From CAZSAT01 sp964604675 (lineage in GTDB: Bacteria > Myxococcota_A > UBA796 > CAJQPC01): a stretch of DNA of 9,436 nucleotides. Position 1 is the first letter of the stretch, and every line of letters begins with the position of its first letter. The stretch is taken from assembly GCA_964604675.1 (NCBI GenBank), contig CAZSAT010000196.1:1-9436 (forward strand), written 5' to 3'. The position numbers were made by a program, and so were the translations under genes. The notes under the pieces are model-generated. The model worked only from the letters and a program-made list of their open reading frames with translations, ran no database searches and was not told the origin of the DNA. This document shows, in pieces, positions 1 to 5,704 of this stretch.

Positions 1-283
1 AGCGCCCCAGCCAGCGGGAAAACTGGACATACACCTTCTTTGTCGACGCCGAAGATTCGGAAGGTGAGCGTCTCCGTGAGGTCCGGTTGCTCTGGCGGCC
101 GCCAGCAGGTGGCCGCAGCGCGCATGCCGCGCAGTGGGAGCAGAGCGCGGCGAGCTTCGCGGGGTGGCCGCATGTGATCCCGCGGATCTTCCACACGCAG
201 CCGGGTTCGTCGTCGGCGTGCTCGGCGAGGTGACGGAGGACCTCGTCGTCGCGCTGCTCGACCGGGGACAGGGTGGCGGTCAC
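1..283 (-). CDS. Cys/His-rich hypothetical protein, partial (3' end outside window)
   Basis: I do not recognise this protein. A GTG at 283-281 overlaps the stop of the upstream ASCH gene (GTGA), with a GGAG ribosome site 7 bases before it. The frame stays open for 94 codons to the left edge, so the C terminus is missing. The first 55 or so residues have strong G/C-ending codon use and are acidic, then Cys/His-rich: Cys29, Cys38, His40, Cys48, His50, Cys51 and Cys54 could hold a zinc ion (inference). From about base 125 down to 1, codon use in this frame weakens and the residues become Ser/Arg-rich. An overlapping frame starting at ATG 173 or 125 is then also open and better biased for part of the way. 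The true reading frame at the left edge is therefore uncertain: a frameshift or a second overlapping gene is possible. The N-terminal half is fairly secure; the function is unknown. Confidence 0.6.
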   Translation of the reverse strand, partial: MTATLSPVEQRDDEVLRHLAEHADDEPGCVWKIRGITCGHPAKLAALCSHCAACALRPPAGGRQSNRTSRRRSPSESSASTKKVYVQFSRWLGR

Positions 284-711
284 GACGTCGCTCCGATCTG
301 CGCGAGGATCCGCGCGGTCGTGTCGTCGTCGAGGCGGCGGAGGCCGAGCGCGCCGCGGTACGGGATCGGCTCGGCCAGGGCGCGCGGGTTCGCGAGGAAC
401 ATGTGCCACTGCCCCATCTCGGACCAGGGCGTGCATTCGCACAGACGTTTCCTCGGGTCGTGCACGTTCACGAGGTCGACGACGCCGATAATCGCTCCGA
501 GCGGACGCATGTGGCTTCCGTCTTCATCAACCGCGATGGGCGCATACAGCGGAGGCGGGCAGATCGTGGCATCCATGTCGTACGCGAGGCCAGCGTGGAT
601 CGCGATGGGTCCGCGGTAGTCCCCGGCGATGTTCCGCACTCGGTTCTCGACGGTCTTCCCGCCGTGGATGATGGCCCACGCCCACGGCTGGCGAACGGTG
701 AGGATCCTCAT
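280..711 (-). CDS. ASCH-domain protein
   Basis: This 143-residue protein is almost entirely one ASCH domain, a small beta-barrel related to PUA domains and thought to bind RNA; some family members hydrolyse modified nucleosides. Visible family hallmarks are the N-terminal VRQPWAW stretch (residues 6-12), GGKTVENR (17-24), IAIHA (36-40), the hydrophobic strand GAIIGVVDL (72-80), Trp102 in the QWHMF segment, and the ending with LANPRAL (106-112) followed by a PYRGALGL strand. Length fits stand-alone phage ASCH proteins. The ATG at 711 overlaps the upstream stop as ATGA. An open frame extends upstream to 831, but that part lies inside the neighbouring gene and has no family match, so the short start is preferred. 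Such proteins are frequent in phage early regions, but their role there is not settled. I am confident of the domain and not of the substrate. Confidence 0.88.
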   Translation of the reverse strand: MRILTVRQPWAWAIIHGGKTVENRVRNIAGDYRGPIAIHAGLAYDMDATICPPPLYAPIAVDEDGSHMRPLGAIIGVVDLVNVHDPRKRLCECTPWSEMGQWHMFLANPRALAEPIPYRGALGLRRLDDDTTARILAQIGATS

Positions 712-1124
712 GACCGCACCCCCGGTGCTTCGACCGGGCCAGGGCAGGCGGACACCTGGATCGCGGTGCTCGTCGCCCGGGTCCCGCAGCGTGCGCACAC
801 GGGGTTGGTCGAGAACGTGTCCTCGGTCCACCGCCAGTCGTGCAAGAGCACACCCTCTGCCTCCCGGATGATGCCTTCGATCCGCGTGTCCACGTCGAAC
901 CCGTGCTGTGCGGTTCTGTGCGCCCGCTGCACGCCCGATTCCCCCGCCGCCTTCTCCGCATCCCCGGCCGCCGCGATGAGCTGGTACGCGAGCGCACGCG
1001 CCGTCTCCGGCAGCATGTGGGTCCGGTGACCGTCCGGGGTGGGGAACGTGAGCAGTTCCACCTCCCCGTCATCCGTCCAATCCGCCTCAGCGATCTCGAC
1101 CGTCTTCGACTCCCGGAGGATCAC
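708..1124 (-). CDS. Hypothetical protein with C-terminal Cys motif
   Basis: I do not recognise the family. The 138-residue product starts at GTG 1124, overlapping the upstream stop (GTGA), and ends in an ATGA overlap with the ASCH gene. Residues 1-30 are acidic and strand-like (IAEADW, EVELLTF). Residues 37-62 look helical (LPETARALAYQLIAAAGDAEKAA), and residues 78-100 form another probable helix ending in HDWRW. Near the C terminus there is a CARC motif (Cys110, Cys113) and a third Cys127 followed by Pro-Gly-Pro. This could be a minimal or incomplete zinc knuckle, but a fourth ligand is not obvious, so metal binding is only a possibility. Strong G/C-ending codon use and tight coupling on both sides support a real gene. 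Function unknown. Confidence 0.75.
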   Translation of the reverse strand: MILRESKTVEIAEADWTDDGEVELLTFPTPDGHRTHMLPETARALAYQLIAAAGDAEKAAGESGVQRAHRTAQHGFDVDTRIEGIIREAEGVLLHDWRWTEDTFSTNPVCARCGTRATSTAIQVSACPGPVEAPGVRS

Positions 1125-1528
1125 AGCCCCAGCCCCTCACGGATCTGGCGGTCATCGTCCGGTCCCGGCGTCTCGCCGATCAGGACTAGGTACGCGATGA
1201 GGTTGGCGATGCGCTGCTGCTCCACCAACGCGAGCGTCGCGTGCACCTGGGCCGCCGCGATCACGTCGCTCTTGGACTCGCCCGTCTCCGAGGTCCACTC
1301 CTGCGACGGTCGTTGATCCGCGATGCCGAGCAAACGGAGAGCTTCATCGGCACCTGTGGCGCGGACGTGCGCGTAGCGCAGCTTCACCTTCGTGACGTCC
1401 GCGTCGGGGTAGAACGTCACGCCGTTCTGCCAACCCCCCTTCGTCTTCTCCGCGATCGGGTACTCGGTGAGGTCACCGCGCGTCACCTCGATGCGCGCGA
1501 TGGTCCCGTTTTCGATGACGTCGGTCAT
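1121..1528 (-). CDS. Hypothetical protein, two-part layout
   Basis: This 135-residue protein is not recognised. The first 60 residues read as a small beta-rich domain (TIARIEVTRG, GVTFYPDADVTKVKLRYAHV). After a hinge rich in Gln, Ser and Thr (about 72-88), residues 87-120 form a long amphipathic helix (SDVIAAAQVHATLALVEQQR...) ending in a hydrophobic IAYLVLIGE run. A charged tail follows. I chose the ATG at 1528 rather than the one at 1540. It overlaps the upstream stop as ATGA, and a GGGAG ribosome site sits 5 bases before it; the earlier ATG would lie inside the upstream gene without a clear site. No catalytic motif is visible. Position two genes after ssb suggests an accessory of the replication block, which is inference only. 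Confidence 0.75.
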   Translation of the reverse strand: MTDVIENGTIARIEVTRGDLTEYPIAEKTKGGWQNGVTFYPDADVTKVKLRYAHVRATGADEALRLLGIADQRPSQEWTSETGESKSDVIAAAQVHATLALVEQQRIANLIAYLVLIGETPGPDDDRQIREGLGL

Positions 1529-1740
1529 GACTGCTCCCATCCGAGGGCGGCGCGCACCTCAGCACGCCGCGCGTTCTTCTCCTCGACCGCGGCCTGCGTG
1601 ACCGGGTTCGTGTACGTCTTGTCGTCGTGCTTGAGCACCGCCGCCGGCAGGGCGAGCGCGGTGAGCTGATTCGCCAACCGGAGTTGCGCGGTGAGGTCGT
1701 CGATCGCGTCGACCTGCGTGCGCCTCCCTGACGCGCTCAA
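1525..1740 (-). CDS. Small hypothetical protein, probable TTG start
   Basis: A 71-residue product, function unknown. The frame is clearly coding between about 1525 and 1720 (G/C-ending codons; helix-forming residues such as DAIDDLTAQLRLANQLTALAL, residues 12-31 in two parts). It ends in an ATGA overlap with the next gene. The start is the interesting point: there is no ATG or GTG after the end of ssb. A TTG at 1740-1738 overlaps the ssb stop (TTGA), and a GGAG lies 8 bases upstream. That matches the coupling style of the other genes, so I take TTG. An in-frame ATG at 1779 would place the first 13 codons inside ssb. The C-terminal part (EEKNARRAEVRAALGWEQ) is charged and helical. No motif gives a function. 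Confidence 0.65.
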   Translation of the reverse strand: MSASGRRTQVDAIDDLTAQLRLANQLTALALPAAVLKHDDKTYTNPVTQAAVEEKNARRAEVRAALGWEQS

Positions 1741-2183
1741 AACGGGGTCTCCGAATCGGAGGAGCCGGGAGTGATCCACGGCTCGTCAGCGGGCGCTTGA
1801 CGCTGCCCAGACCCACCCCCACCGGAACGGGTCACCTGCGCCGTCGCGTAGCGGAGCGAGGGGCCGATCTCGTCGACCTCCAGCTCGATCGCCGTGCGGT
1901 TCTGGCCCTCGCGGTCCTGGTAGGCCCGCTGCTTGAGCCGGCCCTGCGCGATCACCCGGGTGCCCTTCGTGATCGACTGCCCGACGTGCTCCGCCGGGTC
2001 ACCCCAGACCGAGCAGCGGAGGAACAGGGCATCCCCGTCCTTCCACTCGTTCGACTGCCGGTCGAATGCCCGTGGGGTCGACGCGATGGTGAAGTTCGCG
2101 ACGGGCTTGCCGTTCTGCGCATACCGCAGCTCCGGATCCGCGACCGCGTTCCCGACGACGGTGATGATGGTTTCATTGGCCAT
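1737..2183 (-). CDS. ssb: Single-stranded DNA-binding protein
   Basis: This is a 148-residue bacterial-type SSB that coats single-stranded DNA behind the helicase and recruits partners through its tail. The OB fold occupies residues 1-112. It contains the typical VVGNAVADPELRY opening (9-21), PVANFTIAST (27-36), the LFLRCSVWGDPAEHV strand (53-67) and KGTRVIAQGRLKQRAY (73-88). The rest is a short Gly/Gln/Pro linker followed by the acidic tip SDSETPF (142-148), a variant of the DDDIPF interaction peptide that keeps the terminal Pro-Phe. Total length is shorter than host SSBs of about 165-200 residues because the linker is short, as is common in phages. The ATG at 2183 has a strong GAGGAGG site that overlaps the stop of the upstream helicase gene. 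It belongs with that helicase in the replication block. Confidence 0.95.
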   Translation of the reverse strand: MANETIITVVGNAVADPELRYAQNGKPVANFTIASTPRAFDRQSNEWKDGDALFLRCSVWGDPAEHVGQSITKGTRVIAQGRLKQRAYQDREGQNRTAIELEVDEIGPSLRYATAQVTRSGGGGSGQRQAPADEPWITPGSSDSETPF

Positions 2184-2189
2184 GCTGTG

Positions 2190-2196
2190 CCTCCTC
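2190..2196 (-). promoter_or_regulatory. Strong ribosome binding site of ssb
   Basis: GAGGAGG on the minus strand, 6 bases before the ssb ATG and overlapping the TGA of the helicase gene. It is one of the two strongest sites in the window, fitting a protein needed in many copies. Confidence 0.8.
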
Positions 2197-3478
2197 AGGC
2201 GATGAATTCGTTGGCTTGGTACTTCGACAGGACCCGGGAGAACTGCCCCTGCCAGATGAGCGTCAGTTCCCCGGTCTGCCCCTGACGGTTCTTCGCGACG
2301 ATGACCTTCAACTCGTCACGGCCCGGGGCCCGGAACCGGTGCAGCAGCAACACGACATCCGCGTCCTGCTCGATGGCTCCGGACTCGCGCAGGTCGGTCA
2401 GCTGCGGTTCCGCGGCCTTCCCCTTCCGGCCGGCGTTCGCACGGTTCAGCTGCGACAGGGCGATCACCGGGACAAGCCACTGCTGCGCGGCGAGCTTCAA
2501 CGCCCGCGAGAACCCCGCCACCGCCTGCTGCCGGTTCTCGACCCGCTCGTGCGTGTTCAGTAGCTGCAGGTAGTCGACGATCACGACCGGGTTGCGCCGG
2601 TAGATGCGGTGCACGGACCGGACGGCGGCTTTCAGCTGCGGGATGGTGGACACGTGCGACGAGTCGACGATGACGATCGGCAGCTTCTCGAAGTGTGCGG
2701 CGGCCACCTCAGCCGCTTCGGTCTCCGTGTTCGACAGCCGGTGCTTGTTCAACGACCCGATGAACACCTGGCTGTGCGCGGCGATCATGCGGCCCGCGAT
2801 CTCCTCACGCGCCATCTCGAGCGACACGAACAGGACCGGCCGGTGCTCCGCGAACGCGAGGGCGATCTGCACCGCCATCATCGATTTCCCGTCGCCGGGT
2901 CTCGCGGCGGCGACGTACATGCCCCCGTCGCGGAACCCGAAGATCAGCTGGTTCAGGTCATGCCACGGTGTCGGCGTGTACGACGGTTTCTCCGCCAGTC
3001 CGGCGACGTAGTCCCGGATCCACGACCCGATCGGCTGGACACCCTTCACGACCCCCGCGTCGACGTCGTCGAACGCCGCCCTCGCGAGCTCCACCATGTC
3101 CTCAGTGGGGAGGCCCTGGTCGTTCGCGAGCGCGATCGCTTTCGCTGCCCCGTCCCGCACGCGGCGCCGTTTCGCTTCGTCGAGGACGATGCCCGCGTGA
3201 TACCCGGCAGCGGACGCTGTGGCCACCGCGTCGGTGAGGGAGTAGATCAGCGTCGCGTCGACATGCCCCACGAGCTCCCCTGCGGCTGCCAGAGCCGCTT
3301 CCACGGCGACAGCGTCCGTAGGGTCCCCTGCGTCGTGCAGTCGCCGCACAGCGGCGTACACGGCCTGGTGTGCCGGGGTTGAGAAGTCCGAGGGTTGCAG
3401 GATCTCCGCGACCTCGTCGCACGCGGCCGGGTCGAGCATGACCGCACCGAGAACAGAACGCTCCGCCTCCACGCTCAC
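2195..3478 (-). CDS. dnaB: Replicative DNA helicase, DnaB family
   Basis: A 427-residue hexameric replicative helicase of the DnaB family that unwinds DNA 5' to 3' at the fork. Residues 1-110 form the N-terminal helical domain (AERSVLGAVMLDP at 5-17, STPAHQAVYAAVRRL at 33-47). A linker-helix region follows, then the RecA-like motor from about 165. Walker A is ARPGDGKS (192-199). SLEM (219-222) carries the catalytic Glu. Walker B is VVIVDYLQLL (298-307). SQLNR (342-346), DLRESGAIEQDAD (362-374) and AKNRQGQTG (395-403, arginine-finger region) complete the set. All expected motor motifs are intact. The N terminus is a little shorter than in host DnaB (usually about 450-470 residues). It starts at GTG 3478, overlapping the stop of the putative loader gene (GTGA), and is followed by ssb 11 bases downstream. 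The initiator-loader-helicase-SSB order is a classic phage replisome block. Confidence 0.95.
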   Translation of the reverse strand: MSVEAERSVLGAVMLDPAACDEVAEILQPSDFSTPAHQAVYAAVRRLHDAGDPTDAVAVEAALAAAGELVGHVDATLIYSLTDAVATASAAGYHAGIVLDEAKRRRVRDGAAKAIALANDQGLPTEDMVELARAAFDDVDAGVVKGVQPIGSWIRDYVAGLAEKPSYTPTPWHDLNQLIFGFRDGGMYVAAARPGDGKSMMAVQIALAFAEHRPVLFVSLEMAREEIAGRMIAAHSQVFIGSLNKHRLSNTETEAAEVAAAHFEKLPIVIVDSSHVSTIPQLKAAVRSVHRIYRRNPVVIVDYLQLLNTHERVENRQQAVAGFSRALKLAAQQWLVPVIALSQLNRANAGRKGKAAEPQLTDLRESGAIEQDADVVLLLHRFRAPGRDELKVIVAKNRQGQTGELTLIWQGQFSRVLSKYQANEFIA

Positions 3479-3777
3479 GACGTCACCGCCCGTCGCTCCG
3501 CAGCGAGACGCTGCTCCGTCACATTCCCCGCGTACGACACCGACACCGGAGGCGCGAACTGCTCAGCGAGCGCGATGATGTCCGCCGGCATGATCGGGTC
3601 CCGGCTGTGCTGGTAGTGCTGATCCAGCGCCCACGCCGCAGCCTTGACCGGAACGTCGGCGAGCAGACGAGCCCACGACGTCGCCATGTCCGCCCGCTCC
3701 TCCGGATTGTTCCGGCGCATCCGCACGTCGAGACGACCCGCCTCCGTGAACAGCGCGTTCACCTCGAACGGAGTCAT
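3475..3777 (-). CDS. Putative helicase loader (G39P-like)
   Basis: A small 100-residue protein between the initiator and the DnaB helicase. Residues 1-75 look all-helical, with the pattern of G39P-type helicase loaders and inhibitors known from phage SPP1: a first helix (TPFEVNALFTEAGRL), a helix ending in WARLLADVP (35-43), then a helix VKAAAWALDQHYQ (44-56), and the segment SRDPIMPADIIALAEQF (58-74), where the 'Pro-Ala-Asp-Ile' step before the last helix is typical. The tail from 75 is Arg-rich and probably flexible; in G39P the C-terminal part contacts the helicase. The ATG at 3777 overlaps the initiator stop (ATGA), and the end overlaps the helicase GTG. Gene position directly before dnaB is strong contextual support. 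No ATPase motif is present, so it is not a DnaC-type loader. The assignment rests on pattern and context, not on a search. Confidence 0.65.
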   Translation of the reverse strand: MTPFEVNALFTEAGRLDVRMRRNNPEERADMATSWARLLADVPVKAAAWALDQHYQHSRDPIMPADIIALAEQFAPPVSVSYAGNVTEQRLAAERRAVTS

Positions 3778-4514
3778 GCGGTCACCGCCCGCTGCTGACG
3801 AGCCGCGAGGATGTCGTGCACCTGCGCACCCTGCTCGTACGACGACACCGAACCAGGACGGGAGCCCTGCTCCTCCTGCCGGAACTCGGCCTGCTTCCGC
3901 AGCCAGTTCGTGAACCCGGCATTCCAGTTCTTCAGCCGGCGGTGCTTCCGTACCGCGTGCTCACGGAACCGCTGGTACTCGGCGCGCACGTCGAGGTGCA
4001 GCGCAGCGGCCTTATCGATGTGACTCTGGTTCGGTCTCCACTCGTCCGGGATGAGCGTCCCGTCGACGGATTCATCCGGCGACAGAAGAACCTGGTCTTC
4101 TTCCAGATGGTGTTCTGTGGACTGGTGTTCTCTTGTGTTCGGTTCTCCGCCGTCGGCTGAACCGCTTGCGGCTGAACCGCTTGCGGAGAATCGACCGGTG
4201 TCCGATTTTCGGGAAGCGGTCGGATCGGTCAGCCGGTACTCGACCTCACCGAACTGCCCGCGCGATCCGCGGCCCTGCTCGACCTCGAGATACCCCGCCT
4301 CCCGCAGCTCGTCGACCGCGGCTCGGATCGCGTGACGCCCCTCGGTGCCCTCTTTCGCGAGGCCCTCGATGGTGAGCCGCCAGCCCACCCGGTGCGACAG
4401 GATCTCCGTCAGCAGTCCCCGCGCCCGACGCGAGAGCTTCTTGTCTCTCGCCCAGTCGTTCGGGACCTGCGTGAACTGGCCCTCGAAGGCCAGCCCAGCT
4501 CGCAGAATGCCCAT
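3774..4514 (-). CDS. Replication initiation protein: winged helix plus DnaT-like C-terminal domain
   Basis: This 246-residue protein fits phage replication initiators. Residues 12-97 form a winged-helix domain: FTQVPNDWARD (14-24), LSRRARGLLTEILSH (27-41), WRLTIEGLAKEG (45-56), the probable recognition helix GRHAIRAAVDELREAGYL (59-76), then a wing ending in EVEYRL. Residues 98-150 are a low-complexity linker (Ser/Ala/Gly, then His/Glu/Thr-rich) with ASGSA encoded twice by a perfect tandem DNA repeat. Residues 156-212 (PDEWRPNQSHIDKAAAL..., with KNWNAGFTNWLRKQ at 195-208) resemble the DNA-binding domain of the primosomal protein DnaT and similar phage proteins. I chose the ATG at 4514: it overlaps the HNH gene stop (TGATG) with a GGAAGGGAA site 6 bases upstream, although the frame is open to 4568. 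As in lambda O, the origin may lie within the linker-coding DNA. Confidence 0.82.
   Translation of the reverse strand: MGILRAGLAFEGQFTQVPNDWARDKKLSRRARGLLTEILSHRVGWRLTIEGLAKEGTEGRHAIRAAVDELREAGYLEVEQGRGSRGQFGEVEYRLTDPTASRKSDTGRFSASGSAASGSADGGEPNTREHQSTEHHLEEDQVLLSPDESVDGTLIPDEWRPNQSHIDKAAALHLDVRAEYQRFREHAVRKHRRLKNWNAGFTNWLRKQAEFRQEEQGSRPGSVSSYEQGAQVHDILAARQQRAVTA
4108..4140. repeat. Iteron-like short repeats inside the initiator gene
   Basis: TGGTGTTCT occurs at 4108-4116 and 4123-4131, and the related TTGTGTTC at 4133-4140 (plus-strand reading). They lie in a stretch (4081-4150) that is about half A+T, clearly less GC-rich than the surroundings, in DNA coding for the linker of the initiator protein. 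Repeats plus an AT-rich patch in this place resemble lambdoid origins. It could also simply reflect His/Thr/Glu-rich linker coding. Confidence 0.4.
4154..4186. repeat. Perfect 15-base tandem repeat, 2.2 copies
   Basis: The unit CGGCTGAACCGCTTG is repeated directly without a mismatch at 4154-4168 and 4169-4183, followed by three more matching bases. It is in frame and encodes the duplicated ASGSA in the initiator linker. It sits beside the iteron-like repeats and so may belong to an origin; replication slippage in a linker is the plain alternative. Confidence 0.75.
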
Positions 4515-4915
4515 CAGCTGTTCCCTTCCACTTCCACGGCGCGGCCGTCCACGGTCAGCAACCACCACCCACCGGACAGCCGGCGCACACGCACCCGCTC
4601 CGGCCTGTACTCATCGGTCCGCGCCGTTCCCGGGATCAGATACCCGAGCTCGAACGCGACGTCCCTGTTCTTCTCTGCCCAGTGGTGACACCCGGTAGGC
4701 GAAGTCGCGTGACCGCAGAGGGTCAGCGCGTTCGCCGGGCTGTTCACCATCGGGTCCTTCGACCCGCCCATGCCGCGCGGGCGACGGTGGTGCAGCGACC
4801 ACCCGAACCCGCGCTCGTGCCACTGCAAGGGCCGGAGGCAGCGGAAGCACCTCTCCCTGTCCCGGTCGAAGAACACGAGCCGCACCGTCGCCGGGGTGAA
4901 CTCCCCCACGGCCAT
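4514..4915 (-). CDS. HNH endonuclease-like protein
   Basis: A 133-residue protein with a zinc-stabilised HNH nuclease core. Cys23-x-x-Cys26 forms the first zinc pair. The central His-His (42-43) begins the HHRRPRGMGG segment. Asn63 lies in NSPANALTLC, and Cys67 with Cys76 gives the second pair just before His77-His78-Trp79. This is the usual C-C/H-N-C-C-H order of small phage HNH proteins. Residues after 95 form a strand-rich tail with WWLLTVDG (117-124). The ATG at 4915 overlaps the upstream stop (TGATG), and the end overlaps the initiator start in the same way. Such smooth coupling argues for a resident replication or DNA-processing role rather than a recent homing-endonuclease insertion, but either is possible. 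Whether it cuts or nicks DNA, and where, cannot be read from the sequence. The family call is firm. Confidence 0.85.
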   Translation of the reverse strand: MAVGEFTPATVRLVFFDRDRERCFRCLRPLQWHERGFGWSLHHRRPRGMGGSKDPMVNSPANALTLCGHATSPTGCHHWAEKNRDVAFELGYLIPGTARTDEYRPERVRVRRLSGGWWLLTVDGRAVEVEGNS

Positions 4916-5091
4916 CAGGACCACCACCCCGGGGCGGTGCCCCAGTGGATGCCAGCTTCGCGGGCGATCTCGTCCGGTGTCGGGGTCTGCCCGAGCCCCT
5001 TGGCCAGGTCTCCGCGGGCGCACCGCAGCATGACGATCCCGTCCTCGGTGGTGACGGTGAGCTTGTGTGTCTTCCGCTCGTGCGCGCCCAT
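4915..5091 (-). CDS. Small hypothetical protein (58 aa)
   Basis: A 58-residue protein of unknown function. The ATG at 5091 overlaps the upstream stop (TGATG) and has a clean GGAGG site 6 bases before it, which decides against the longer open frame reaching 5208. Residues 8-24 form a likely beta hairpin (HKLTVTTEDGIVMLRC). Residues 36-50 (TPTPDEIAREAGIHW) look like a short helix resembling the second half of a helix-turn-helix, followed by an aromatic TAPGWWS end. A compact DNA-binding role is imaginable, but there is too little to claim it. It lies directly before the HNH gene. Confidence 0.72.
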   Translation of the reverse strand: MGAHERKTHKLTVTTEDGIVMLRCARGDLAKGLGQTPTPDEIAREAGIHWGTAPGWWS

Positions 5092-5534
5092 CAGGCACCT
5101 CCGCCGTACGTCTCGGCTGTGCGCATCTGCCGTGCGTCGACCGCATCCGACCGGGTCTTGTCGATGTCCTTGTCCACCGTGCGGAGGTGTTCCTTCACAC
5201 CCCGCCATGCGGCTTCGGCTTCGTGCATCCGGTTCCGGTGTGGTTGCGCATCGGCATCAGCGATGACCGTCGCAGCCGACACCGAACGGCCAGCCTCGAC
5301 CTCGGCCCGCTTCCGCTCCTTGAGCGTCGTCTCGTACTTCGATCGGGCTGTCCCGACCGTCGTCGCCGCGGCTGCGTGTGCTCGCCCGAGGACACCGCGG
5401 GTGATGATCAGCCGCTCCATGTGCGACTCACCGGCTGCGTCCTTCAACGCGTCGAACAGGTCCGCGTGCAACGCGTTGCCCGGGTCGAACGGGGCGATAC
5501 CGAGGCGGGCGATGAACCTCTCCAGCGGGGTCAT
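5091..5534 (-). CDS. Helical, charged hypothetical protein
   Basis: A 147-residue protein without a recognised family. The N-terminal segment MTPLERFIARLGI (1-13), with the following DPGNALHADLFDALKDAAGESHMERLI split by short turns, suggests a helical domain of about 50 residues. Residues 58-84 and 100-135 are strongly charged with regular hydrophobic spacing (ARSKYETTLKERKRAEVEAG; EAAWRGVKEHLRTVDKDIDK), as in a coiled coil. The tail ends in YGGGA. The ATG at 5534 overlaps the upstream stop (ATGA); an open frame running to 5786 in this frame lies in other genes and reads as Arg/Gly noise, so it is rejected. The end overlaps the next start (TGATG). The form suggests an oligomerising or scaffold-like protein in the early operon, but no function can be assigned. 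Confidence 0.78.
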   Translation of the reverse strand: MTPLERFIARLGIAPFDPGNALHADLFDALKDAAGESHMERLIITRGVLGRAHAAAATTVGTARSKYETTLKERKRAEVEAGRSVSAATVIADADAQPHRNRMHEAEAAWRGVKEHLRTVDKDIDKTRSDAVDARQMRTAETYGGGA

Positions 5535-5704
5535 GCGACACGCCCCCGACCCGCGGCGACCGCGATCTCCAGCTGCCGTTCCGGGGACACTAGACCCGAC
5601 ACCCGCACCGGCCACACCACCCCGCCGAACGTGTCCATCCGACGGTGCAGCCGCACCTCGTACGAGGCGAGGTAGCGGGAGAACCCTGCAGCCCACCCGT
5701 TCAC
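5531..5704 (-). CDS. Small hypothetical protein (57 aa), GTG start
   Basis: This short gene is easily missed because it starts with GTG and is only 57 residues long. The GTG at 5704 overlaps the upstream stop (GTGA), with a strong GGGGAGG site 7 bases upstream, and the TGA overlaps the next ATG. It exactly fills what would otherwise be a 166-base hole in an operon without holes. The product begins MNGWAAGFSRYLASYEVRLH, then a short strand-like GGVVWPVRV (27-35) and a SPERQLEIAVAAGRG helix. Codons end mainly in G or C, as in its neighbours. I see no motif that reveals a function; the amphipathic start is not a membrane segment. Confidence 0.75.
   Translation of the reverse strand: MNGWAAGFSRYLASYEVRLHRRMDTFGGVVWPVRVSGLVSPERQLEIAVAAGRGRVA

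Noticed and set aside
2609..3382. A 257-codon plus-strand open frame
   Set aside because: It is antisense to the DnaB helicase motor, whose motifs are intact, and its product is a low-complexity Arg/His/Val-rich shadow.
4915..5146. A longer start for the HNH protein, at 5146 instead of 4915
   Set aside because: The added 77 residues lie in the 58-residue gene upstream and are Arg/His/Pro-rich noise; the ATG at 4915 fits the TGATG coupling.
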